DNA of 7,470 nt, taken from positions 1-7,470 of the forward strand of contig WUQV01000236.1 of assembly GCA_009889585.1 (NCBI GenBank), in the 5' to 3' direction. This DNA is from Candidatus Bathyarchaeota archaeon. GTDB taxonomy: Archaea; Thermoproteota; Bathyarchaeia; Bathyarchaeales; WUQV01. The position numbers and the translations under genes are program-made. Below, in pieces: positions 1 to 5,230 of the stretch (positions are counted from its first letter, which is position 1; each line of letters begins with the position of its first letter). A model generated the notes under the pieces. That model made no database searches. It was given only the letters and a program-made list of their open reading frames with translations, and had not been told where the DNA came from.

Positions 1-1
1 G

Positions 2-889
2 GAGGGCCGCGTTACGAGCCACTTAAGCGGCCTTTTTTATAGGACGGTCAACCTCCTTGAGATTGGCATATTTCCAGCATACGTATTCGACGGCATCCCT
101 CCAGCATTGAAGGAGGTTGAGATTAAAAGGAGGGCGAAGGCGAAGGAGGAAGCCCTCGTCAAGTATGAAAAGGCCCTAAGGGAGGGAAGGTTGGAGGAGG
201 CCCGTACGTACGCTCAAATGACGGCCACGCTTAAGGACGAGATGGTGGAGGATGCCAAGCGCCTTTTAAGGCTCATGGGAATCCCGTTCGTACAAGCCCC
301 CTCTGAAGGGGAGGCGCAAGCGGCTTACATGGCGAAGAAGGGAGACGTGAACTTCTGCGCCAGCCAAGATTACGACAGCCTCCTTTACGGGGCGCCAGCC
401 CTCGTTAGAAACGTCACGATAAGCGGCAGGAGGAAGCTCCCTCGTAAGCCCGCTTACGTCGAAGTCCAACCCGAGCTTATAGAGCTAGAACGAACGCTTA
501 AGGAGCTAGGCCTGACGAGGGAGCAGTTAATCGACGTGAGCATCCTCATAGGGACGGATTACAACCCTCAAGGCGTCAAGGGGGTAGGCCCTAAGAAGGC
601 CTTGAAGCTAATTAAGGAGTACGGGAGCCTTGAGCTCGTTCTTCCTTACGTAAAGGGGGCTGAGTTCCCAGTCCCGCCGGAGGAAATACGCAACGTCTTC
701 TTAAGGTCGAAGGCGACTGATGATTATGAGTTAGAGTGGTTAGAGCCGGATATAGACGGCGTAATCGCCTTCTTATGCTATGAGCGAGATTTCGATGAGA
801 ACCGCGTTAGAAAGGCTCTTGAAAGGGCTAAGGAGGGCGTACGAAAGCTTAAGCTGAAGAAGGCGACGCTTGAGCGATGGTTCTTCTGA
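2..889 (+). CDS. fen: Flap endonuclease 1 (FEN-1), C-terminal 295 residues, 5' truncated by window edge
   Basis: FEN-1 is a structure-specific 5' nuclease that removes flaps during Okazaki-fragment maturation and base-excision repair and works with PCNA. The reading frame is open from the first base, so about 45 N-terminal residues, including the first catalytic Asp, lie outside. It begins EGRVTSHLSGLFYR, a typical N-domain segment, and VFDG follows (Asp30 of this fragment, nt 89-91). The nuclease acidic residues are present: Glu102 and Glu104 in PSEGEAQAA, Asp123 and Asp125 in SQDYDSLL, and Asp186 in GTDYN. A helix-hairpin-helix (GVKGVGPKKAL) follows. A TTG at 107 gives a shorter frame but would discard conserved N-domain sequence. 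The C-terminus ends ATLERWFF, a PCNA-interacting box, except that the expected Gln is Lys287. The gene converges on pcm with 110 bp between them. The family call is very secure. Confidence 0.96.
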   Translation, partial: EGRVTSHLSGLFYRTVNLLEIGIFPAYVFDGIPPALKEVEIKRRAKAKEEALVKYEKALREGRLEEARTYAQMTATLKDEMVEDAKRLLRLMGIPFVQAPSEGEAQAAYMAKKGDVNFCASQDYDSLLYGAPALVRNVTISGRRKLPRKPAYVEVQPELIELERTLKELGLTREQLIDVSILIGTDYNPQGVKGVGPKKALKLIKEYGSLELVLPYVKGAEFPVPPEEIRNVFLRSKATDDYELEWLEPDIDGVIAFLCYERDFDENRVRKALERAKEGVRKLKLKKATLERWFF

Positions 890-981
890 AGGTCGTTAAG
901 TAGATTCGTATAGTGCTTAAGATATTCTTCCTTTAACGAACGCTTCACTCACGCTTAACGCGTTTCAATAACTCATGCGTT

Positions 982-1004
982 TTTAACGTGCGATCGTCGT
1001 TAAA
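982..1004. terminator. Weak inverted repeat between convergent fen and pcm
   Basis: TTTAACG (982-988) and CGTTAAA (998-1004) are perfect inverted repeats around a 9-nt loop, in the gap between the two convergent stop codons and overlapping the pcm stop. It could serve as a bidirectional 3'-end signal, but there is no long T run, and archaeal termination usually depends on T-tracts rather than hairpins. The rest of 890-999 holds nothing I can name. Confidence 0.2.
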
Positions 1005-1821
1005 CTCGATGACCATAACGTCCGGTTAAGGGTACGAACGCTACCCCTCCGAGGTCCTCCTTAAGGATCTTGCCCTTATGCTTCTTGACTCGGAAGAGCG
1101 ATTGAAAGAAATGAACGCCTCCTATTGGGATTAATATGCTTCCTCCTTCCTTAAGCTGCTCGATTAACGGCTTAGGAACGTCTGGAGCTGCTGCGGTCAC
1201 TAGTATTCGATCGTAAGGGGCTCGCTTCGGATAACCAAGGGATCCATTTCCACAAATTACATCCACCCTATCGTCGTAACCAGCCCTTCGAACGTTCTCC
1301 CTTGCGAACTCCGCCAACTCTGGGATTATCTCGATCGTATACACGTGGCCCCATCTCTCCTTAGGGGCGTCGCTAGGGGCTACGATCTCGGCTATCGTCG
1401 AGGCATGCCAACCTGACCCGCTTCCGACTTCCAAGACCTTGTGGCCGACCTTTAGCTCCAAGGCCTCGTTCATTATCGATACCATGTTTCGCCCGGCGAG
1501 CCGTTAGTCGATGGCTCGACCGCGTGGCGCTGAGACGGTCTGCCCGAACCCTATCGGAAGGGGCGCGTCAACAGCTGCGTAAGGCTTCACGTGCTCAGGG
1601 AGGAAAAGCTCGCGAGGAACGGCTCTCATGGCTCGGATTACGTGAGGTGAGCGAAGTATCCCCCCTCGAATCAAGCTTTGGATGAGCTCTTCCCACCGTC
1701 GGTCGCTCAAAGCGTGAACCTCGAAGGACGAGTTAACGCGGCTCCTTATGAGCTTTTGACGTCGGTTAACCCTCACTTGGTTTGCGATGTTTGCTCGATT
1801 GATTTCGACCATTTTTAACAT
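1000..1821 (-). CDS. pcm: Protein-L-isoaspartate O-methyltransferase, two exons split by a 36-nt BHB intron
   Basis: Pcm transfers a methyl group from S-adenosylmethionine to isoaspartyl residues, starting repair of age-damaged proteins in the cytosol. Exon 1 (1821-1524) carries the N-domain ending DAPLPIGFGQTVSAP. Exon 2 (1487-1000) resumes MVSIMNEALEL and holds the SAM-binding motif VLEVGSGSGWHAS and the downstream Rossmann core to GRYGHRV. Both exons are in one frame but are separated by an insert containing TAA (1506-1504). Removing 1523-1488 gives SAP-H-MVS, the family consensus. The span is drawn to the upstream ATG at 1821 (261 aa spliced). The better start is probably TTG at 1710, which has GAGGTT at 1722-1717 six bases upstream and gives 224 aa, close to the usual archaeal length of about 210-240. 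A TATA-like GATGTTAAAA near 1826-1817 could then be promoter rather than coding sequence. If the insert is not spliced, this is a broken gene or a split protein. Confidence 0.93.
1488..1523 (-). other. Predicted bulge-helix-bulge (tRNA-type) intron in pcm mRNA, 36 nt
   Basis: On the minus strand, CGCC (1529-1526) pairs with GGCG (1493-1490), giving the 4-bp central helix. A 3-nt bulge ACG (1525-1523) follows the first strand and a 3-nt bulge AAA (1489-1487) follows the second. The intron stem is CGG/CCG (1522-1520 with 1496-1494), one bulged U (1519), then CGAGCC/GGCUCG (1518-1513 with 1502-1497), closed by a 10-nt loop containing the in-frame UAA. The splicing endonuclease cuts after the second bulge nucleotide, here between 1524/1523 and 1488/1487. 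Ligation joins CCAC to ACATGG and recreates Pro-His-Met exactly as the Pcm family requires (phase 1, within the His codon). The outer exon helix is weak: G1530:C1486 plus ACCG (1539-1536) with UGGU (1484-1481). This resembles relaxed BHB motifs known from archaeal pre-mRNA and non-canonical tRNA introns. Confidence 0.85.
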
Positions 1822-1834
1822 CCATCGGCGGGAA

Positions 1835-1858
1835 GTCCCCTTCCGTGAGTGAGGGGAC
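1835..1858. repeat. Hairpin GTCCCC/GGGGAC upstream of pcm
   Basis: GTCCCC (1835-1840) and GGGGAC (1853-1858) form a 6-bp stem with a 12-nt loop. The flanking reading GGAAGTCCCCTTCCGTGA encodes GSPLP-stop, parallel to GSPFR-stop at the second hairpin near 2055. It may be an end (left end, or another right end) of a degenerate IS200/IS605-type element. It also sits just before pcm on the opposite strand, so a regulatory role cannot be excluded. Confidence 0.35.
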
Positions 1859-2086
1859 GAAAGCCAATGCGCCTATGTCCTCAATTCATACGCATTAATT
1901 CGTCTGCTTGTAGACATGAGGTCGGCATGCGCATCGTGTCTGGTAGCCCCGCATGCTGTAAAGCCGAAGGGGATCGCCGGACGGACGTAGTAGGGCTGGG
2001 AACGGCCGAATTCAAGCCCGTGGAGACGTCGCAGGTCGTCGTTAAAGCAGGAAGCCCCTTTCGATAAGGAAGGGGTAGTTCACTAA
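1849..2086 (+). mobile_element. Relic of an IS200/IS605 (or IS607)-type element: degenerate TnpB tail plus right end
   Basis: The plus frame 1849-2067 (start GTG) has no intact domain but ends EFKPVETSQVVVKAGSPFR, which resembles the linker and tail that follow the zinc ribbon in many archaeal TnpB proteins. CRHEVG and ACC inside it may be remains of the ribbon, but no proper CxxC pair is left, and the RuvC core is missing. Immediately after comes a hairpin and GTAGTTCACT, the arrangement typical of the right end of such elements and of the 3' end of the associated guide (omega) RNA. Either a non-autonomous end fragment or the last trace of a tnpB is present; a transposase partner is not visible here. 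The overlapping minus-strand reading is considered a shadow. Recognition is from memory of family tails and is moderate. Confidence 0.45.
2055..2075 (+). repeat. Right-end hairpin of the TnpB-type relic
   Basis: CCCCTT (2055-2060) pairs with AAGGGG (2070-2075) around a 9-nt loop and is followed directly by TAGTTCACT. It overlaps the stop codon of the TnpB-like tail, as right-end/omega-RNA hairpins do in IS200/IS605 elements. Confidence 0.45.
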
Positions 2087-2130
2087 GTGCTCCTATCCTT
2101 TCAATTCCAGATAGCTCGGTGCGGGTGAGC

Positions 2131-2144
2131 GAGAGCTTTAAAAG
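2131..2144 (+). promoter_or_regulatory. Probable archaeal promoter (TATA box) of secE
   Basis: GAGAG precedes CTTTAAAAG (2136-2144), a good archaeal TATA box. A start about 26 bp downstream would fall near 2167, leaving a leader of roughly 20 nt before the secE ATG at 2190. Confidence 0.5.
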
Positions 2145-2189
2145 TATGTTTAAGCCCAATTTGAACCTCGCGCGTGAAAGTGAAGCAGT

Positions 2190-2372
2190 ATGGCGTTGAA
2201 GTCTTTCTTAAAGGCGTGCGCTAGGGTGTTAAAGTTATCTATGAGGCCCGATCGAGAAGCGCTTTGGCTTTCGATTAAGGTTTGCCTCATAGGGATAACG
2301 ATCATCGGCGGCGTTGGCTTCATAATAAAGCTAATAGCCCTTCTCATTCCAGCGCTCTTTGGCGTCACGTGA
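2190..2372 (+). CDS. secE: Preprotein translocase subunit SecE / Sec61 gamma
   Basis: This is the small clamp subunit of the SecYEG/Sec61 protein-conducting channel in the cytoplasmic membrane. The 60-residue product has the family layout: an amphipathic N-terminal helix (FLKACARVLKLSMRPDREAL), a cytosolic hinge, and one C-terminal membrane helix from about residue 29 to 56 (VCLIGITIIGGVGFIIKLIA). Length and sequence match archaeal Sec61 gamma, including the conserved IKVCLIG and GFIIKLI stretches. The start is ATG, with a weak purine-rich GTGAAAG 10-15 bases upstream and a plausible TATA box at 2136. In many archaea secE precedes spt5/nusG and ribosomal protein genes. Here the next sequence is instead a dehydrogenase relic, so the usual cluster is broken or rearranged. 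Confidence 0.93.
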   Translation: MALKSFLKACARVLKLSMRPDREALWLSIKVCLIGITIIGGVGFIIKLIALLIPALFGVT

Positions 2373-2378
2373 AGGGAT

Positions 2379-2588
2379 TTGAGGAAGTATAAGATCGCCG
2401 TCCTTCCTAGGGATGGGATAGCTCCGATGAAAGCAGCTGAGATCGTCGAACGCGCCGTCGAATCGACGTTGATAAAGGGCAATGTCGGGACGTAAGACTT
2501 AGGCGGTAGCCCTTCGACAGCCGACTTTAGAAGCATATATCTTCATCTACTTCTCAAGCAATTCGACATTCATCGTATGAATGTATGA
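2379..2588 (+). pseudogene. Internally deleted relic of an isocitrate/isopropylmalate dehydrogenase gene
   Basis: Seven bases after secE a TTG-started frame reads RKYKIAVLPRDGIAP. This matches the N-terminal signature YKIAVIPGDGIGPE of the isocitrate/3-isopropylmalate dehydrogenase family. It runs straight into KAAEIVERAVESTLIKGNVGT, a stop (TAA, 2493-2495), and in the same frame DLGGSPSTADF. The latter part corresponds to the C-terminal end of the same family (consensus T-Y/P-DLGGxAxTxEF). About 280 central residues with the active site are missing. The stop lies where Tyr is common (TAC to TAA). Key glycines of the N-terminal motif are also altered (GDGIGPE to RDGIAPM). No function is possible; this is a deletion remnant left next to secE. 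The original could have been leuB, icd or a homoisocitrate dehydrogenase. Confidence 0.7.
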
Positions 2589-2614
2589 ACACATCTCATG
2601 CATGACCTTTGTGC

Positions 2615-2797
2615 TCATATATTGAGCCATAAATCCGAAGTTGCTAGAACATCGCCTTTTATTAATATCTCAACTTTGCCCTTGAATTCTATGATTTCAT
2701 CTTCAACTAAAGTTATATCTCCCTCAATTTTAATAAGTATATTCCATCCAACAGACTTAGCCTTAACTTTTCCATCTTCTATATCGACTTTAATCAT
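2615..2797 (-). CDS. Small hypothetical protein, beta-rich
   Basis: The 60-residue product starts MIKVDIEDGKVKAKSVGW and continues with alternating hydrophobic and charged residues (ILIKIEGDITLVEDEIIEF, GKVEILIKGD), as in a small beta-sheet protein. I do not recognise a family. The opposite strand is also open (2598-2843) but gives a Ser/Thr/Ile-rich product typical of an antisense shadow, so this strand is preferred. The frame is open 39 bases further upstream (VAIFENKDFEVKV) without ATG, GTG or TTG, so this may be the end of a longer, truncated gene. TTATTAAATTATA about 47 bases upstream could be a promoter. Base composition is clearly AT-richer than secE or fen, suggesting acquired DNA. 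Confidence 0.5.
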   Translation of the reverse strand: MIKVDIEDGKVKAKSVGWNILIKIEGDITLVEDEIIEFKGKVEILIKGDVLATSDLWLNI

Positions 2798-2829
2798 TAC
2801 TTTAACTTCAAAATCCTTATTTTCAAAAA

Positions 2830-3144
2830 TTGCGACTCCCTAGCTATAATTTAATAACCTTTCGCCATGCTTCATTTCAAGTACTCTTAGAAAGACGAAG
2901 ACGACTTTTGTTAAACTACGCTAAGGAAAAAGGTTACGGCGATATTCAAATTCTAATAGATGTCGTCTCTGGGCTAAACGAGAGTAGAAGGAACTTCCTA
3001 AAACTTTTAGAAATGATCTCTTGCGGGTTGAGGATGGATAGGCAGCTTAATGCTACAATAAACCTATGCCTTCAGGTGGAGGGTCTTACTCTATCTCTAA
3101 AGCTCTTTAATGGACTGATGAGGGGTGGAGCGAATTCACCCTGA
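2830..3144 (+). pseudogene. Decayed IS607-type serine recombinase (TnpA) fragment
   Basis: Residues about 19-62 of this frame read LERRRRLLLNYAKEKGYGDI, then VVSGLNESRRNFLKLLEMI. This matches the resolvase-domain segment of archaeal IS607 TnpA (DLERQ...LxxYAxxKGY...SGLNexRxxLxKLLexV). The N-terminal MerR-like helix-turn-helix and the YxRVSSxDQ motif with the catalytic serine are missing. The YxDRL segment expected after MISCG is also missing; only the faint MDRQLNATINL remains, and the frame then runs into unrelated sequence. No intact tnpB follows. It is therefore a dead fragment of an IS607-family element. The TTG at 2830 is not a credible start. A relationship with the TnpB-like relic at 1849-2086 is possible but not shown. 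Confidence 0.65.
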
Positions 3145-3316
3145 CAGTGGAGGAGGCTGATGTGAGCTTCGATGAACTCATGAAAAGCCCGAGATGATGA
3201 ATACCAAGAGTTATGTATACTACGTAACCAAAACCCTTACCTTTAAAGGAGATGGATGTGCAAAGGTACATCAGGGGCTGCGGCCTTAACGTCATCTTCA
3301 CGTTTTTCTTGCGCCT
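3126..3316 (+). other. Frameshifted coding scraps, no intact gene
   Basis: One frame (3126-3197) reads WSEFTLTVEEADVSFDELM before a stop. A second frame (3193-3246) continues DDEYQELCILRNQNPYL, and a third starts MDVQRYIRGCGLNVIF near 3251. The pieces look protein-like and consecutive, consistent with an eroded plus-strand gene, but I recognise no family. The minus-strand reading across 3107-3301 looks like a shadow. Confidence 0.3.
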
Positions 3317-3646
3317 TCAGCTGAGGAGGCGTTCGACGCCCTCTACAACTTCTTTGGCCTTGCTAAGAGCCTCCTCAGCGACCTCCCTAATGTAAAATTT
3401 GCTCGGCGGGGAAAGCTCTAAAACTATGCGAATTAAGTATCCGGCCTTTGTGATAGGCGCTCAAGGTCCTTTAACGACTCGATCACCTTCCTTAAATTCG
3501 GTCGAATTTCTAAAGAGGACTCTTAGAACGAGCTTATTTAGAACTAACGACAGCGCGTCGAAAATTCCGACTTCCCCCTTTAGCTTTGCTCGGTTTACCT
3601 CATCTACCCATACGTGCATCTGACGCCCGAGCTTCATCACGCTCAT
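3317..3646 (-). pseudogene. Unknown 109-codon gene interrupted by one in-frame TGA
   Basis: The first part (3646-3464) reads MSVMKLGRQMHVWVDEVNR and continues to FKEGDRVVKGP, then TGA at 3463-3461. The same frame carries on without further stops as APITKAGYLIRIVLELSPP and a Lys/Glu/Val-rich helix ending VEGVERLLS before the true stop at 3319-3317. Both halves have the same codon style and look like one small protein. Upstream, EELKVPDSPS precedes the ATG in frame, and MESTEDE lies one base out of frame from an ATG at 3696, so a second lesion near 3677 may have cut off the real start. I do not recognise the family. The most likely reading is a recent pseudogene. Stop readthrough is possible but unsupported. 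Confidence 0.5.
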
Positions 3647-3778
3647 CGAGGGGCTATCGGGGACTTTGAGCTCCTCTCATCTTCGGTGGACTCCATTTAC
3701 GCGAGTTCTAGTTGCCGCTTTGTGAAGAGCTAAGTAAGGCTTAAGTGTAGGAAAATGTAATATACTTTCGGTGGAATT

Positions 3779-4042
3779 GTGGAATATCCCATCAGAGGGC
3801 TGTTTCGGGTTAAGGTTAGCGCCAAGGGTCAGGTAGTTATCCCAAAAGCAATTAGGGAAGCCTACCACATAAATGAAGGTAGTGAATTGCTGTTTATTCC
3901 AATCGAGGATGGCGTTTTGATAAAGCCTATAGAAAAGGTTGCACGACTTAGGGGTTTGCTTGTCGGGCTTAATGTTGACTTAGCTGAATGCGAAGCCATT
4001 CTAGCTGAGGCTAAGAGAAGCCTCGTAAAAGTGATTGAATGA
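3779..4042 (+). CDS. vapB: AbrB/SpoVT-type antitoxin (VapB-like)
   Basis: This 87-residue protein has a swapped-hairpin AbrB DNA-binding domain at about residues 9-53. VKVSAKGQVVIPKAIREAY is the diagnostic motif, followed by EGSELLFIPIEDGVLIKPIE. The C-terminal part (residues 55-87) is a predicted helix region that would bind and neutralise the partner toxin. Antitoxins of this type bind their own promoter, usually with the toxin, and repress the operon. The start is GTG at 3779 with GGTGG at 3770-3774; TTAAG (3741-3745) and AATATAC upstream are candidate TATA elements. The gene overlaps the PIN gene by 4 bases (ATGA, 4039-4042), so the two are co-translated. It is intact, unlike the preceding 1.2 kb. 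Confidence 0.88.
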   Translation: MEYPIRGLFRVKVSAKGQVVIPKAIREAYHINEGSELLFIPIEDGVLIKPIEKVARLRGLLVGLNVDLAECEAILAEAKRSLVKVIE

Positions 4043-4428
4043 AGAAGTACGTTTCAGATGCCGTGGCCTTCCTTTACTTCCTCTTGAACAAGCTCCCCCG
4101 CACGGCTGATGAAGCCTTTAAACAGCCTGAAAATGAAGAGGCATGCATTTACCTGCCTACGATCGCTGCAGCTGAACTCTACTACCTCTTTGAGAGAAAG
4201 GGATGGCATGAATGTTGGGCTAAGCTTAAGAGCGTCATGTTAAGCGTAGCAACGTTCAAGTATTATCCATTCAATGGACAAGTTCTGGACTTCTTTAAGT
4301 ATACGAGGGCTAAAGAGATCCACGATAAAATAATAGTTTCGACGGCTAAGGTTGTAAAGGCTGATGCCTTGATAACTAAGGATGAAGCCCTGAGGAAGCT
4401 AGGAGAGGTAAGCATAATTTGGGAGTAG
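4039..4428 (+). CDS. vapC: PIN-domain ribonuclease toxin (VapC-like)
   Basis: VapC toxins are Mg-dependent RNases that cut tRNA or rRNA and stop translation unless held by VapB. The 129-residue product fits the PIN size. Acidic residues are at the expected places: Asp7 (VSDAVAF), Glu46 (AAAELYYL), Asp96 (EIHDKIIVSTA) and Asp115 (ALITKDEAL, with Asp109 nearby). The motif around HDK and the LITKDE strand near the C-terminus are typical of archaeal PIN toxins. The start is ATG within the ATGA overlap with the antitoxin gene, without a need for its own ribosome binding site. All catalytic residues are retained, so the module is probably functional. The RNA target cannot be told from sequence. Confidence 0.88.
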   Translation: MKKYVSDAVAFLYFLLNKLPRTADEAFKQPENEEACIYLPTIAAAELYYLFERKGWHECWAKLKSVMLSVATFKYYPFNGQVLDFFKYTRAKEIHDKIIVSTAKVVKADALITKDEALRKLGEVSIIWE

Positions 4429-4562
4429 ATCGTAAAATCCCCTGGGAGCTCATGAAAAGTCTGTATTTACTAAAAATCAAGCTCCAGACCTGATCCAGAA
4501 TTAGCTGAAGGATTCCAAGCTCAGAAAATTTCACGAGAAAAAGGCTTAAGTTTGAAAAGGAT

Positions 4563-4582
4563 AAAGTTTAATTTGTTTAAAC
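4563..4582 (+). promoter_or_regulatory. Probable promoter of the mntA-hepT operon
   Basis: AAAGTTTAATT (4563-4573) and TTTAAAC (4576-4582) lie in an AT-rich stretch 20-35 bases before the gene. Either TATA box would place the transcription start at or next to the GTG (4596) or the ATG (4605), suggesting a leaderless mRNA. No clear Shine-Dalgarno sequence is present. Confidence 0.4.
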
Positions 4583-4595
4583 CCTTAATCTAAAC

Positions 4596-4886
4596 GTGAA
4601 GAATATGGAACTGGAAGAAATAAAAAGCAAAATCGTCCCCTTGTTGAAACGCTACGACGTTAAAAGGGCAGCTTTTTTCGGCTCCTTAGTTAGAGGTGAA
4701 AAGAAGGAAGACAGCGACATAGATATCCTTGTCGAATTTGAAGGTGAAAAAAGCCTCCTTGACCTTGCTGGATTGAGGATAGAATTAGAAGAGGTGTTGA
4801 AGATGAAGGTTGATGTTTTAACCTATAACTCTTTGCACCCTCTTCTTAAAGATAAAATTCTGAGTGAGCAAAAAGTGATTCTATGA
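4596..4886 (+). CDS. mntA: MNT-family nucleotidyltransferase antitoxin (MntA)
   Basis: This is a minimal nucleotidyltransferase (about 96 residues). Studied MntA proteins AMPylate the HEPN partner and thereby silence it. The hallmark GSx10DxD motif is intact: Gly29-Ser30 (AAFFGSLVRG), Asp41 and Asp43 (DSDIDILVEF), and a third acidic residue at Asp73 (MKVDVLTY). The C-terminus is LKDKILSEQKVIL. The start may be GTG 4596 or the better-looking ATG 4605 three codons later. The gene overlaps hepT by 4 bases (ATGA). Sequence is AT-rich and Lys/Glu-rich compared with fen or secE, in keeping with a mobile defence or addiction cassette. Confidence 0.9.
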   Translation: MKNMELEEIKSKIVPLLKRYDVKRAAFFGSLVRGEKKEDSDIDILVEFEGEKSLLDLAGLRIELEEVLKMKVDVLTYNSLHPLLKDKILSEQKVIL

Positions 4887-5230
4887 AGAAAGACCCAAAA
4901 TTTTTCACCGAGCATATTTTAGAAAGTATAGAAATAATAGAGGAATACATCAAAGGAATGACGAGGGATGAATTTTTAACCTCAAGGAAAACACAAGATG
5001 CAGTAATTAGGAGAATCGAGATTATTGGAGAAGCAGTCAAAAACATTCCGGATGAGATAAAACAAGAATATCCAGACATCCCATGGAAAAGGATAGCTGG
5101 GATGAGAGACATTCTTATTCATGAATATTTTGGGGTGGATTTAGAGCTAACGTGGAAAGTTGCCAAAGAAGGCATTATTGAATTAAAGAGAAAGATATTA
5201 AAAGTGAAGGAAGAATTAAAAAGGAAATAA
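4883..5230 (+). CDS. hepT: HEPN-domain toxin HepT (DUF86 family)
   Basis: HepT is an RNase of the HEPN superfamily paired with MntA. The 115-residue all-helical product contains the active-site motif R-x4-H-x-Y as Arg75, His80 and Tyr82 (MRDILIHEYF), preceded by the usual IIGEAVKNIP and PWKRIAGMRD segments. Tyr82 is the residue that MntA AMPylates in characterised pairs. The start is ATG 4883 within the overlap with mntA, so the two are translationally coupled, antitoxin first. The tail is a Lys-rich helix (LKVKEELKRK). All key residues are present, so I expect an active pair. The antisense frame 4846-5112 is a shadow. Confidence 0.92.
   Translation: MKKDPKFFTEHILESIEIIEEYIKGMTRDEFLTSRKTQDAVIRRIEIIGEAVKNIPDEIKQEYPDIPWKRIAGMRDILIHEYFGVDLELTWKVAKEGIIELKRKILKVKEELKRK

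Noticed and set aside
266..469. 67-codon minus-strand frame inside fen
   Set aside because: Entirely antisense to conserved FEN-1 nuclease sequence.
1488..1523. Reading the pcm interruption as an ordinary pseudogene mutation
   Set aside because: A random nonsense or frameshift would not add exactly 36 nt that fold into a bulge-helix-bulge with canonical cut sites restoring the family motif. Both exons show no other damage.
1881..2159. 92-codon minus-strand frame
   Set aside because: It crosses the element right-end hairpin and the secE promoter, and its composition is shadow-like.
2150..2536. 128-codon minus-strand frame opposite secE
   Set aside because: It is antisense to secE and to the dehydrogenase relic; the product is Pro/Ser/Thr-rich with no family likeness.
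2598..2843. 81-codon plus-strand frame
   Set aside because: Ser/Thr/Ile-rich mirror of the better minus-strand ORF 2615-2797.
3461..3463. Selenocysteine at the in-frame TGA
   Set aside because: No redox-type context, no recognised selenoprotein family and no SECIS-like hairpin seen; archaeal selenoproteins are known mainly from a few methanogens and relatives.
3399..3623. 74-codon plus-strand frame
   Set aside because: Antisense to the more protein-like minus-strand gene 3317-3646; the product is Ser/Thr/Arg-rich.
4846..5112. 88-codon minus-strand frame
   Set aside because: Antisense to hepT, whose motifs are intact.
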